Shown here piece by piece: positions 17,467 through 27,599 of a DNA stretch of 64,000 nt. The DNA is from Bifidobacterium sp. ESL0728 (lineage in GTDB: Bacteria > Actinomycetota > Actinomycetes > Actinomycetales > Bifidobacteriaceae): NCBI RefSeq assembly GCF_029392015.1, contig NZ_CP113925.1, positions 1,240,001-1,304,000 on the forward strand, given 5' to 3'. How positions within the stretch are numbered: position 1 is the stretch's first letter; each line of letters begins with the position of its first letter. A program made the translations under genes and the position numbers. The notes beneath the pieces are model-generated. The model was not told the origin of the DNA and did no database searches. It was given only the letters and a program-made list of their open reading frames with translations.

Positions 17467-19458
17467 TCATTGGATATTTCTCATCAGTTTACTAATAGCA
17501 TTTGGCAATGCCGCGATGATATCGGTTGCCACAATCGGATGGCCCGGCCTACCTTCTGGCGCAATGGTGCCGTCCGCATCGAAAATCTCAGGCGGTTCCC
17601 AACCATGCTGGTCACTTTCCGAGGCCAAACTGGCAGCGTAACCGTGGATGTAGCTGGCGCTGGCGGCGGTCATGATATCCATGTTCGGATCGTGTTGCAA
17701 TTGCTCTTCGCCTTGTTGTGCCAGCATTCCGGCCATGACGCCCGCAAGCACGTCGCCGGCTCCTGCGGTCGCCAGCCATGCTGGCCCGCTGCCGGAGATG
17801 TAGGTTGTGGTCATCTTGCTCGTGCCATCCGCGTTTTCCGGGCCCGCTTCAATTCCGGCAGGCAGACCAGTCAGGTTGGCATCGCCGACAACGATGGTCA
17901 CCGCGCCCTTGAGCAGCACGGTCGCGCCGGTCAGTTCATGAGCCCGTTTGGCCCAGCGCCAAGGTTCCCCAATAACGGACGCGGTATCCACATCTTCACC
18001 TCGAAGGCGCAGCAATGCCGCAAGTTCGGCGGCGTGCGGAGTGATGATAACATGCGCCGGTACACGTTTTGGCAACAGGTCGAGAGCGCCGGCATCAACG
18101 CAGATCGGCGGCATGGTCCAAGGTTCACTGTCGTAATCGATATTTGGATCGGCATTACTCCAGACGATTCCGGCTCGTTTAGACTTGTATGACGTTTCTC
18201 CTTTATTCAGATCATGAACTGGAATTTCAGTCTCATCCGTGGTCTTGGAAACATTCTCATCCGGCAATGCATAATGTTTGAGCAGTGCGGCAATGGCTTC
18301 TCGTTGGCCGTCAGGGCCGTTCACGCTGTGCCTGCCTGTATTTTCATTCTCGGCATTGTTCGTAGCTTCAGCCGTAGGAACGCCGGAGCCGACGGCCCAA
18401 GCCTCAACGCGGCCTTTGCCAATCACGATTTCGGGATTCTTCCGCAACACCATATCGGATGCGTTCACAGGTCCCAAGTAACGTACCATGCCGATATTGG
18501 AACGGACAGCAGCACCGGAGCTCAGTACGGCAGCACCCGGATATTTTGCCGATCCGGTAATCAGCCCGACAACGCCTCTTGAATACTTGGAATCGGTTGG
18601 TTTTGGCAGTCGTATCATGCTGCCGGCAGTGTCATCGATAGAGAAAACGACGGGATAAGCGCGAGTGATATCGAAACCGAAATCGACCAAAACAGTCCGG
18701 CCGCAGGCAAAACTTGCAGGAGGCAGCATAGCGCAGGGTTTCATCGCCCCGAACATCACCGTGACATCGGCCGGAATGTAGCTGCCCGGCAGGGTCCCGT
18801 CGTCCACTCCGACACCGGAAGGCGTATCGATGGCGACCACAAGCGGCTTTTGTTCCTGTTCGGCATTGGCAACAAACTGTGGCTTGTCAGGCTCTGTCCC
18901 ATCATCGTTGGTCGGGTGGAGGATATTCGCCATCGTCGCGGCAGGTCCTCGCAAGGCGCCTTTCACGCCGATGCCGGTCATCGCGTCGAGAATCACATCG
19001 GCCTGTTGCGTCAGTTCGATGGCAGCTTGTAGCCGTTCTCCCGCTTCGCCTGCACTGAAGCCAGAGGATACGCCAGGAATGTCAGCATCCGGATTGACAA
19101 TCAGCAGCCTACCGCCGCTGCGGGTGAAGGCAAGCAGACCTTGCAAGTGCAGTGATTTACCGACGGCGATGGCTGTGACCTGAGCTCCGGTCCGAGCCAA
19201 TTGCGCTGCGGCAAAGAGACCATCCCCGCCGTTGTCTCCGGCACCCGCAAGCAACACGACTTTAGCTTCGGCTATATCGACATCGTGTTCGTCAAGCAGC
19301 TCGGCGGTAATCCTTGCAGCCGCCGATGCGGCCATGCGCATCAGCGGAACACCCTGATCGAGGAGCGGACGTTCCATGCCCCTTACGGTTTCGACGCTGT
19401 AGGCCCGTCGCTGCAGCAACGATTTACGCATCAGTTCCGTCATCGTCACTTCGTCCAT
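17467..19458 (-). CDS. nnr: Bifunctional NAD(P)H-hydrate epimerase / ADP-dependent dehydratase
   Basis: Repairs damaged NAD(P)H hydrates. The 663-residue fusion has an N-terminal YjeF epimerase domain (VLLAGAGDNGGDGLFAAAQLA near residue 67) and a C-terminal ribokinase-like dehydratase (IITPHAAELAALLRLRG, then TAGAGDVLAGVMAGMLAQQ). It is longer than E. coli Nnr (about 515), mainly because of a Gly/Glu/Asn-rich insertion near residues 355-440. The start at ATG 19458 follows AGGAGGTCGAC. Confidence 0.9.
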   Translation of the reverse strand: MDEVTMTELMRKSLLQRRAYSVETVRGMERPLLDQGVPLMRMAASAAARITAELLDEHDVDIAEAKVVLLAGAGDNGGDGLFAAAQLARTGAQVTAIAVGKSLHLQGLLAFTRSGGRLLIVNPDADIPGVSSGFSAGEAGERLQAAIELTQQADVILDAMTGIGVKGALRGPAATMANILHPTNDDGTEPDKPQFVANAEQEQKPLVVAIDTPSGVGVDDGTLPGSYIPADVTVMFGAMKPCAMLPPASFACGRTVLVDFGFDITRAYPVVFSIDDTAGSMIRLPKPTDSKYSRGVVGLITGSAKYPGAAVLSSGAAVRSNIGMVRYLGPVNASDMVLRKNPEIVIGKGRVEAWAVGSGVPTAEATNNAENENTGRHSVNGPDGQREAIAALLKHYALPDENVSKTTDETEIPVHDLNKGETSYKSKRAGIVWSNADPNIDYDSEPWTMPPICVDAGALDLLPKRVPAHVIITPHAAELAALLRLRGEDVDTASVIGEPWRWAKRAHELTGATVLLKGAVTIVVGDANLTGLPAGIEAGPENADGTSKMTTTYISGSGPAWLATAGAGDVLAGVMAGMLAQQGEEQLQHDPNMDIMTAASASYIHGYAASLASESDQHGWEPPEIFDADGTIAPEGRPGHPIVATDIIAALPNAISKLMRNIQ

Positions 19459-19739
19459 GTCGACCTCCTGTAACCCTCAATGTCTAACTCGATGTTACCT
19501 TAGCGCGGCCACATGGAGTCGTGATGACTGTAACCCGCTGTAATTAAGTCACTAACTTTTGGTCGGCGGCTTATTTATATCGCATTGGAATAATGGCTAC
19601 ATAACTGGGCTGATTGCGTTCATCGCCGTCCCGATTATCCTGAAATGCAACAATTCCGCAATGAATAAGTCGACTGGTATTCGTCGGCGGCCGATTCATC
19701 GCGGAATCAAGGCGATCAGGAATCAAGCTTGGCGTACGG

Positions 19740-21341
19740 CTACTCTTCGGCCACCAGATCCAGATAATCGTCGCTCCACAAATCCTCGTCGCCGTCCGGC
19801 ATCAGCAGCACTCGTTCGGGGCTGAGCGCCTTGACCGCGCCTTCGTCGTGGGTAACCAGAATGATGGCGCCCTCGTACTTGGCGATGGCCTTGAGGATCT
19901 CGTCGCGTGAGACCGGGTCGAGGTTGTTGGTTGGCTCGTCGAGCAGCAACACGTTCGCACGCGAGGTGACCAATGTCGCCAGTGCAAGCCTGGTCTGTTC
20001 GCCGCCGGAAAGCACCTTGGCCGGCTTGAACGCGTCGTCGCCGGAGAACAGGAAGCTGCCCAAAATCGAACGGGCGTGGGTGTCGTCAAGGTCGGGGGCG
20101 ACGTGCTGCAGGTTCTCAAGCACGGTCGCATCCATCTCCAATGTGTCATGTTCCTGTGCGAAATAGCCGATTTTGCAGCCGTGGCCATAAACGACCTCGC
20201 CGGTATCGGGCTTGTCTTCTCCGGCCAGAATGCGCAGCGTTGTCGTCTTGCCGGCGCCGTTGTAGCCCAAAATAACCACGCGCGAGCCCTTGTCGATGGC
20301 CAGATTGATGCCGGTGAAGACGATATTGGAGCCGAAGGCCTTGGAGATTTCCTTGGCCATGATCGGCGTCTTGCCGCAAGGCGCGGGCTCGGGGAAGCGG
20401 ATGTCGGCCACCTTCTCCTGTCGTTCGGCCTCGCTGGTTTCGCTCAACAGTCGTTCCGCGCGACGCATCATGTTCTGCGCGGCGACGGCCTTGGTCGCCT
20501 TGGCGTGCAGGCGGATGCCCTGCTTCATCAGTCGTGCGGCCTTCTTCTCGGCCACCTCGCGTTCGCGCCGGCGACGTTCCTCGTCCACCACGCGCTGCTT
20601 CAAATAGGCCTTCCAACCCAGCGAATACATGTCGATCTGGGCGGTCTGCGCGTCCAGATGCCAGACCTTGTTCACCACTTCGTCCAGCAGTTCCGTGGAG
20701 TGGGAGATGACGAGGAAACCGCCCTCGAAGCGCTTGAGATAGCCACGCAGCCATTCGATGGAATCCGCGTCCAAATGGTTGGTCGGTTCGTCGAGAATCA
20801 AGGTATCGGCGTCGGAGAAAAGGATTCGTGCCAGTTCTATGCGTCGTTTCTGTCCGCCGGAAAGCGTTCCGATCTGTTGCTGCATTACGTCGTTGGGGAG
20901 GCCGAGGCTTGCTGCCATCGAAATCGCTTCGGACTGAGCCGCGTAGCCGCCTGCCTTGTCGAAGGCCTGCATGGCCTTGTCATACTTGTCCATCGCCTTT
21001 TCCATGACCTTCGGATTTTCGTTGGTCATTTCCTTCTCAGCCTTGCGCATACGTTTGATGATGCTGGCGATGTCGCGGGCACTCATCATGCGATCGAGCG
21101 CACTTTGCTCGGGATCGTCGGCGTGGGTGTCCTGCGGCAGGTAGCCGAGCTTGCCGGAGACACGCACCTTGCCGGCCGTGGGAAGCAGGTCGCCGGTAAT
21201 GACTCGAGTGAGGGTGGTCTTGCCGGCGCCGTTGCGCCCCACGAGGCCGATCTTGTCGCCTTTGCTCACGTGAAAATCAGTGGGATTGAGCAGCGTCCGT
21301 GCCCCGATCTGAATTTCCAGCCCTTGCGCCTCGATTGCCAT
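19740..21341 (-). CDS. ABC-F family ATPase (ribosome-associated)
   Basis: 533 residues with two ABC domains and no membrane segment. Walker A motifs GRNGAGKTT and GYNGAGKTT, signatures LSGGQKRRIELAR and LSGGEQTRLALAT, and Walker B LILDEPTNHLD and LLLDEPTNNLD are all intact. The charged linker RRRREREVAEKKAARL between the domains is the P-site-interacting region of ABC-F proteins. These act on the ribosome in translation or antibiotic protection; which role applies here cannot be read from sequence. Confidence 0.9.
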   Translation of the reverse strand: MAIEAQGLEIQIGARTLLNPTDFHVSKGDKIGLVGRNGAGKTTLTRVITGDLLPTAGKVRVSGKLGYLPQDTHADDPEQSALDRMMSARDIASIIKRMRKAEKEMTNENPKVMEKAMDKYDKAMQAFDKAGGYAAQSEAISMAASLGLPNDVMQQQIGTLSGGQKRRIELARILFSDADTLILDEPTNHLDADSIEWLRGYLKRFEGGFLVISHSTELLDEVVNKVWHLDAQTAQIDMYSLGWKAYLKQRVVDEERRRREREVAEKKAARLMKQGIRLHAKATKAVAAQNMMRRAERLLSETSEAERQEKVADIRFPEPAPCGKTPIMAKEISKAFGSNIVFTGINLAIDKGSRVVILGYNGAGKTTTLRILAGEDKPDTGEVVYGHGCKIGYFAQEHDTLEMDATVLENLQHVAPDLDDTHARSILGSFLFSGDDAFKPAKVLSGGEQTRLALATLVTSRANVLLLDEPTNNLDPVSRDEILKAIAKYEGAIILVTHDEGAVKALSPERVLLMPDGDEDLWSDDYLDLVAEE

Positions 21342-21563
21342 ACCTTATTACCCATCCTGTTTGCTTTACGAAATTGCGGCAAAATATACCAACATGCCAT
21401 CATAGCGACACGTCTGCTTTTAGAGAAGCAATAGGGTATATGGCGTAATTTCAGTTCGTGCAGGACTTTGATTTCCGCCAATAACAAAGTTGGAGAATTA
21501 TGCGGCTACTTTATTGATTGATATTTGAGGATAGATACAGATTCGGCCAATATGATTGCGAGT

Positions 21564-21577
21564 CGAACAATTGTTCG
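21564..21577 (+). promoter_or_regulatory. LexA (SOS) box upstream of uvrA
   Basis: CGAACAATTGTTCG is a perfect match to the CGAAC-N4-GTTCG operator used by LexA in actinobacteria and Bacillus. A -10-like TATGAT lies at 21588-21593, so bound LexA would cover the -35. It lies 62 bp before the uvrA start. Confidence 0.85.
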
Positions 21578-21638
21578 AACCGTCCACTATGATGGGTTAT
21601 CCTACAGTGGAGCATTTGGTATCAAGCGGAGGTAAGCA

Positions 21639-24600
21639 TTGGCAACAGCATCGACGGCGCATAAATCAAGGAAAGCCGACGATTCGTCGGCAAGTGTCGT
21701 GGCGCAGAAGTTGATGGACAGCGATTCATTCCTGTCCCAGGAGATTGCGAAAGCACCGCTGCGCAAGACAGGCAATTCGCTGGTGGCGGACATCTCGCAT
21801 ATTCCCAGCGATCTGAAGATCACGATTCAAGGCGCTCGCGAGCATAATCTCAAGAACGTCGACCTTGCCATTCCGCGTAATCGCATGGTGGTATTCACCG
21901 GGCTTTCCGGTTCCGGCAAGTCCTCGTTGGCGTTCGATACGTTGTTCGCCGAAGGGCAGCGCCGTTACGTCGAATCGTTGAGTGCCTACGCCCGCCAGTT
22001 CTTGGGGCAGATGGACAAGCCTGACGTCGATTTCATCGAGGGCTTGAGTCCGGCCGTTTCCATCGACCAGAAGACCACCAACCGCAATCCGCGTTCCACG
22101 GTCGGCACCATCACCGAGATCTACGATTATCTGCGTCTGCTGTTCTCCCGTACCGGTATCCCGCATTGCCCGATTTGCGGCGAAGTCGTCAGTGCCCAGA
22201 CACCGCAGCAGATGGTCGACATTCTGATGAAGAAGCCGGAAAAGACTCGTTTCCAGATTCTGGCGCCGGTCGTTCGCGGGCGAAAAGGCGAGTTTGAGGA
22301 TCTGCTTGAGCTGTTGCGTGGCGACGGATATTCGCGAGCGCTCATTGATGGCAAGATGTGCCAGCTTTCCGACGACATCAAGCTGACCAAGCAGAAGAAG
22401 CACACCATCGAGGTCGTGGTCGACCGCTTGGTCATCAAGGACGGCATTCGCCAGCGCCTCACCGATTCCATCGAGACAGCGTTGAAACTGGCTAAAGGTA
22501 TCGTGGTCATAGATTACGTTGATTTGGACGAGAAGGATCCGAACCGTCGCGAACCATTCAGCGAGAAACGCTCCTGCCCGAACGGCCATCAACTCGAACT
22601 CGACGAGATCGAACCCCGTACGTTCTCCTTCAACGCCCCGTATGGTGCCTGCCCCGATTGCGACGGCATCGGCTACAAGCTGGAGATCGACCCTGAGCTG
22701 GTCATTCCCGACCCGAGCAAATCCTTGAACGAGAACGCCATCGAGCCTTGGGGTATGACCAAGGGGACCGGCGAATATTATCGGCACGTTCTCGAAGGCC
22801 TAGGGGAGGAGATGGGCTTCAGCCTCGATACTCCTTGGAAAGACCTGCCTCAAAAGATTCAGCATGCCATCATGTACGGCCATGATTTCAAGGTCAAGGT
22901 CTCGTACCGCAACCGTTGGGGACGTTTGCGCGAATACAGCACCGGTTTCGAAGGCGTGGTGCGCACGCTCATGCGTCGCCATGATGAAACCGATTCCGAT
23001 CAGATGAAGCTGTATTACGAGTCGTATATGCGTGAGGTTCCCTGCCAGACCTGCCAGGGCAAGCGTTTACGACCTGAGGTTTTGGCGGTCACAGTCGATG
23101 GCAAATCCATCGCCGATGTCTGCGATATGCCGGTCGAACGCAGCCTCAAATGGGTACGTTCGTTGAAACTTGAGGGTTCGGCGGCACTCATTGCCGGGGA
23201 AGTGTTGAAGGAAATCCGTTCGCGTCTCGGCTTCATGAACGATGTCGGGCTGAATTATTTGACGCTGTCCCGTGCCGCCAAGACGCTTTCCGGTGGCGAG
23301 GCGCAGCGCATTCGTCTGGCGACCCAGATTGGCAGCGGCCTGGTCGGCGTCATGTACGTGCTTGACGAGCCTTCTATCGGCCTGCACCAGCGCGACAACG
23401 AACGGCTTATCAAGACCTTGCATCATCTGCGTGACCTCGGCAACACGCTGATTGTGGTCGAACACGATCAGGAAACCATTGAAAAGGCCGACTGGCTGGT
23501 CGACATCGGCCCCGGTGCCGGCGAAAAGGGTGGCGAGGTCGTCTATTCAGGTCCGGCTGCACATGTCGTCGACGCACCGCGTTCCATCACCGGCGACTAC
23601 ATCGCCGGTCGTAAAACAATCGAAGTGCCGAAGAAGCGTCGCAAAACCGATAAGAACCGGCAGCTCAAGGTTGTCGGGGCGCGAGAAAACAACCTTAAGA
23701 ACATCAATGTTTCGATTCCTCTGGGCGTCATGACCTGCATCACCGGTGTTTCCGGTTCTGGCAAGTCGACACTTATCAATTCGATTCTTTATCCGTCGTT
23801 GGCCGATAAACTCAACGGCGCGCGCATCGTTCCTGGCAAGCACACGCGCGTCGAAGGCATCGAGCAGTGCGACAAGGTCATTCACGTCGACCAGAACCCG
23901 ATCGGACGCACTCCGCGAAGCAACCCCGCCACCTATACGGGTGTGTGGGACAAGATTCGTCAGCTTTTCGCCAAGACGCCTGAGGCACAGGTGCGCGGCT
24001 ACGGTCCCGGTCGTTTCTCGTTCAATGTGAAGGGCGGTCGTTGCGAGGCATGCCACGGCGACGGTACCATCAAGATCGAGATGAACTTCCTGCCTGATGT
24101 CTACGTGGAATGCGAGGAATGCCACGGCAAACGCTACAACCGCGAGACGCTAGAAGTGAAATACAACGGCAAGTCGGTCGCCGATGTGCTTAACATGCCG
24201 ATTTCCGAAGCCGCTGACTTCTTCAAGGCATATACGGGCATCTCCCGTTATCTCGACACCTTGGTCGATGTCGGCCTCGGCTATATCCGTCTTGGCCAGC
24301 CAGCCACCACGCTTTCCGGCGGCGAATCCCAGCGTGTGAAACTCGCCACCGAGTTGCAGCGTCGTTCCACCGGCCGTACGGTCTATATCCTGGACGAGCC
24401 GACCACCGGTCTGCACTTCGAGGATGTCCGCAAACTGCTGCAGGTGCTGCAAGGACTGGTCGACAAGGGCAATACGGTCATCGTCATCGAGCACAACCTT
24501 GACGTGGTCAAGTCAGCGGACTGGATCATCGACCTCGGCCCCGAAGGCGGCGACGGCGGTGGTACCATCGTCACCCAAGGCACGCCGGAACATGTCGCCA

Positions 24601-24650
24601 AATGCGAAAAGAGCTGGACGGGCAAGTATCTCGGTCCTATGCTCAAGTGA
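21639..24650 (+). CDS. uvrA: Excinuclease ABC subunit A
   Basis: DNA-damage recognition ATPase of nucleotide excision repair. 1003 residues; both split ABC modules are present: Walker [13 protein letters not shown] and [12 protein letters not shown], signatures [13 protein letters not shown] and [13 protein letters not shown], and zinc fingers seen as CPICG and CEACHGDG...CEECHG. The start is a TTG at 21639 placed 6 bp after GGAGG. The N-terminus has about 55 extra polar residues before [11 protein letters not shown]. Under LexA control by the box at 21564. Confidence 0.97.
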   Translation: MATASTAHKSRKADDSSASVVAQKLMDSDSFLSQEIAKAPLRKTGNSLVADISHIPSDLKITIQGAREHNLKNVDLAIPRNRMVVFTGLSGSGKSSLAFDTLFAEGQRRYVESLSAYARQFLGQMDKPDVDFIEGLSPAVSIDQKTTNRNPRSTVGTITEIYDYLRLLFSRTGIPHCPICGEVVSAQTPQQMVDILMKKPEKTRFQILAPVVRGRKGEFEDLLELLRGDGYSRALIDGKMCQLSDDIKLTKQKKHTIEVVVDRLVIKDGIRQRLTDSIETALKLAKGIVVIDYVDLDEKDPNRREPFSEKRSCPNGHQLELDEIEPRTFSFNAPYGACPDCDGIGYKLEIDPELVIPDPSKSLNENAIEPWGMTKGTGEYYRHVLEGLGEEMGFSLDTPWKDLPQKIQHAIMYGHDFKVKVSYRNRWGRLREYSTGFEGVVRTLMRRHDETDSDQMKLYYESYMREVPCQTCQGKRLRPEVLAVTVDGKSIADVCDMPVERSLKWVRSLKLEGSAALIAGEVLKEIRSRLGFMNDVGLNYLTLSRAAKTLSGGEAQRIRLATQIGSGLVGVMYVLDEPSIGLHQRDNERLIKTLHHLRDLGNTLIVVEHDQETIEKADWLVDIGPGAGEKGGEVVYSGPAAHVVDAPRSITGDYIAGRKTIEVPKKRRKTDKNRQLKVVGARENNLKNINVSIPLGVMTCITGVSGSGKSTLINSILYPSLADKLNGARIVPGKHTRVEGIEQCDKVIHVDQNPIGRTPRSNPATYTGVWDKIRQLFAKTPEAQVRGYGPGRFSFNVKGGRCEACHGDGTIKIEMNFLPDVYVECEECHGKRYNRETLEVKYNGKSVADVLNMPISEAADFFKAYTGISRYLDTLVDVGLGYIRLGQPATTLSGGESQRVKLATELQRRSTGRTVYILDEPTTGLHFEDVRKLLQVLQGLVDKGNTVIVIEHNLDVVKSADWIIDLGPEGGDGGGTIVTQGTPEHVAKCEKSWTGKYLGPMLK

Positions 24651-24770
24651 ATTCGTTGTAGCGAAGCTCAGCGGGTAAGGTCAGATATGTCGATGTGCTA
24701 TCGGCTTTATCAAGGTGTGTCCATTTCAGAGTTTCCGGCATGACGGGCATTTGACGAGAGCGGTGCGAGC

Positions 24771-24802
24771 GATAGTGATAAATACTATCGAATGATAGTT
24801 CT
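24771..24802 (+). promoter_or_regulatory. Alternating GATAGT/ACTATC repeats before uvrC
   Basis: GATAGT (24771-24776), ACTATC (24784-24789) and GATAGT (24794-24799) form two overlapping perfect inverted repeats immediately before the uvrC ribosome site. The right part (24789-24802) also resembles a degenerate LexA box with one change in each half. Function is uncertain. Confidence 0.4.
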
Positions 24803-24814
24803 GAAAGGTAGGCA

Positions 24815-27511
24815 ATGGCGGTAACGACTGAGGGTCAGAAAGACGGTGGAAGCATCGGCTGGCGCAAGACGACGCGCAAGCTTGGGGACACCCGAGACCT
24901 GTTCCGTCCTGCCACCGGCGACATCCCCACCGATCCAGGCGTCTACAAATGGCGTGACGGTGACGGCAGGGTCATCTATGTCGGCAAAGCCAAGAACCTA
25001 CGTAACCGCCTCACTTTCTATTTTCAACCCCTGAGCGAACTGCACCCACGTACACAGAACATGGTGCTGACCGCTCGCAGTCTCGAATGGACCGTTGTCG
25101 GCACTGAGCTCGAAGCACTTACCCTCGAATACACATGGATCAAGGAATTCGATCCCCGGTTCAACGTCGTTTTCCGCGACGATAAGACTTATCCGTATCT
25201 GGCGGTTTCCCTCGGTGAAGAGTACCCGAGAGTATGGGTGACTCGTAACCGTAAGCGTCGCGACACCCGATATTTCGGCCCCTACGCGAAGGCGTGGGAT
25301 CTGCGGCAGAGCCTTGATAAATTGCTCAAGGCCTTTCCGGTGCGCACCTGCACCAAGGCCGTATTCAATCGCGCGCACATGACCGACCGGCCTTGTCTGC
25401 TTGCCTCCATAGGCAAGTGTTCGGCACCATGCGTCGGTCGTATCAGTGCGGAAGACCACCGGCGTATGTGCGAACGGCTGGTCGGCGTACTTACTGGTCG
25501 TTATGGTACTTCCTTTATTGCCGGCCTCACTAAGGAAATGAAACAGGCCAGCGATGACATGGAATTCGAGAAGGCCGCCCGCCTGCGCGATCAGATTTCC
25601 ATGCTGAAAACCGTTTCCGAGCAAAATGCGGTTGTCTTCGATCAGAATGTTGATGCTGATGTGTTCGGCATGGAATCCGACGAGCTTGAAGCCTCGGTCC
25701 ATGCGTTCTTTGTCCGTTCCGGTTCCATCCGCGGCGAACGTAACTGGAGTGTCAAACGTGTGGAGGATATCGACGATGCTGATTTGATATCCGACCTCAT
25801 TACGCAGGTTTATTCCGACCTGATGGGGGAGACGGACAGCCAGGCCAGCACTCCGCTGAACCTGCCGAGCAATGGCGAGGAATTGTTGGAACAGAATGGC
25901 GACGGATCGAAGAATGTTGATACAACCGATAACGAATCCGCCACCGAAAACACATTGAACCATTCGGATGATGAGGGAAAGTGGTCTAATTCGGATTCGG
26001 GATCTCACGTCGGTCAGGCCGATTCTTCCGTTACTGGAAATGTGCCGGATTCAAATGATCGGACAGCCATCGATGATTCAGTTTCAACTCCCGTTCCTGA
26101 ATCGGCCAGTAATGCCATCCATATCGTTGAACGCCGAGATGCGCTGGGGGCGACCCAAAGCATCACCGCAACCGACAGCCTTTCTCGCGCCCAAGCGACC
26201 CATATTCGACGCGAACGCCAGATGCAGACCGGCCGTAGCGATTTGCTGGCCCCTATCGCCCCTGTACCCCGTGAGGTGCTGGTGCCGATCGAGCCCGCAC
26301 GTCGTGATGAGTTGGAAGAGTGGCTTAGCGGCCTACGCGGTGCGGCCGTCACCATTCGTGTGCCCAACCGTGGCGAGAAAAAGACGCTCATGGACCGTGC
26401 CAACAGCAATGCGAAACAGGCGTTGCAGCGTAGCAAAATGAGCCGTATCAGCGACATCGGCGCACGAACGCAGGCCATGAACGACGTGGCCAAGGCGTTG
26501 GGTCTCGCAGAATCTCCGCTTCGCATCGAAGGCTACGATATTTCCAACACCATCGGCGGCATCTATCAGGTCGCCTCCATGGTGGTTTTCGAGGACGCGA
26601 TAGCGAAGAAATCCGAATACCGTAGGTTTGCCATTCGTGGCAAGGACGGCAAGGGCGCGCTAGACGATTTGAGCGCCATGTATGAGACGCTCACCCGCAG
26701 GTTCCGTCACGGCAATATCGCCGGTGACACCGGTGAAAGCATTGATAACGAGAAGCGTATTGAAGAGGCTCAGGCAATGGCACAGAGCACAACAATACAA
26801 TCCAGAAATGCTGCAGAAACCAAAATTGACGTGTCCGTTTCTAACGAAAACGATGGGATGCCATCATCTCTGACGATGCTATCGAATCAATCAGGTGAAT
26901 CCCAAGAAAATGGTCATAACGACAATAATGTTCATCAGGATTCGATAGAACGTGAAACAAACTCCGGAGTCGCAGGTCTGACCAGCGCAGATACCGTCGT
27001 GCAACAAGACACCCACCCGCGCCATTTCGCTTACAAACCGAACTTGATCGTGGTCGACGGCGGCAAACCGCAGGTGGAAATCGCAGCTAAAGCGTTGAAA
27101 GACTGTGGTGTTGATGATGTAGCGGTCTGCGGCTTGGCAAAGCGGCTCGAAGAGGTCTGGATACCGGGGGAGGACTACCCGCTCATCCTCAAACGCCAGT
27201 CCGAAGGCATGTACCTTTTGCAGCGCGTCCGTGACGAATCGCATCGCTTTGCCATTACCTACCACCGAAAGTCCCGCCGCAAAGGCGCCCTTCGTTCGGC
27301 CCTTGACGACATTCCTGGTATCGGCCAAAGCTACCAGAAGAAGCTGCTGCGTGCTTTCGGCTCGGTAAAGGGCATACGCAAGGCCAGCCTCGAGGATTTG
27401 GAAAGCGTCAAAGGTGTCGGCAAGGCCAAGGCGGAAGCTGTTTATACCGCCCTCCACAAGGGTTCCGATGAGGAGAAAACACCATCGGCGACCAAATCTC
27501 GGACAGATTGA
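24815..27511 (+). CDS. uvrC: Excinuclease ABC subunit C, unusually long
   Basis: Makes both incisions in nucleotide excision repair. Domains in order: GIY-YIG nuclease (GVYKWRDGDGRVIYVGKAKNLRNRL, residues 35-60), UVR motif (FEKAARLRDQISML near 255), RNase-H-like 3' half (EGYDISNTIGG near 572, VVDGGKPQ near 747) and a C-terminal double HhH (IPGIGQSYQKKLLRAFGS, VKGVGKAKAEA). At 898 residues it is far longer than the usual 600-700. The excess lies in two acidic, Ser/Asn-rich segments at about residues 337-482 and 629-735, the second inside the RNase-H domain. Confidence 0.95.
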   Translation: MAVTTEGQKDGGSIGWRKTTRKLGDTRDLFRPATGDIPTDPGVYKWRDGDGRVIYVGKAKNLRNRLTFYFQPLSELHPRTQNMVLTARSLEWTVVGTELEALTLEYTWIKEFDPRFNVVFRDDKTYPYLAVSLGEEYPRVWVTRNRKRRDTRYFGPYAKAWDLRQSLDKLLKAFPVRTCTKAVFNRAHMTDRPCLLASIGKCSAPCVGRISAEDHRRMCERLVGVLTGRYGTSFIAGLTKEMKQASDDMEFEKAARLRDQISMLKTVSEQNAVVFDQNVDADVFGMESDELEASVHAFFVRSGSIRGERNWSVKRVEDIDDADLISDLITQVYSDLMGETDSQASTPLNLPSNGEELLEQNGDGSKNVDTTDNESATENTLNHSDDEGKWSNSDSGSHVGQADSSVTGNVPDSNDRTAIDDSVSTPVPESASNAIHIVERRDALGATQSITATDSLSRAQATHIRRERQMQTGRSDLLAPIAPVPREVLVPIEPARRDELEEWLSGLRGAAVTIRVPNRGEKKTLMDRANSNAKQALQRSKMSRISDIGARTQAMNDVAKALGLAESPLRIEGYDISNTIGGIYQVASMVVFEDAIAKKSEYRRFAIRGKDGKGALDDLSAMYETLTRRFRHGNIAGDTGESIDNEKRIEEAQAMAQSTTIQSRNAAETKIDVSVSNENDGMPSSLTMLSNQSGESQENGHNDNNVHQDSIERETNSGVAGLTSADTVVQQDTHPRHFAYKPNLIVVDGGKPQVEIAAKALKDCGVDDVAVCGLAKRLEEVWIPGEDYPLILKRQSEGMYLLQRVRDESHRFAITYHRKSRRKGALRSALDDIPGIGQSYQKKLLRAFGSVKGIRKASLEDLESVKGVGKAKAEAVYTALHKGSDEEKTPSATKSRTD

Positions 27512-27599
27512 GTGCCAAAAACGACAAAATACCTTATAAACAAACCAGAACAGACAAGTCAGGAAAGCCGAATGAAATCGACGAAAGGAGCATCAATCG

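Noticed and set aside
20076..21434. 452-aa plus-strand frame across the ABC-F gene
   Set aside because: Antisense shadow; the minus strand has intact Walker and signature motifs.
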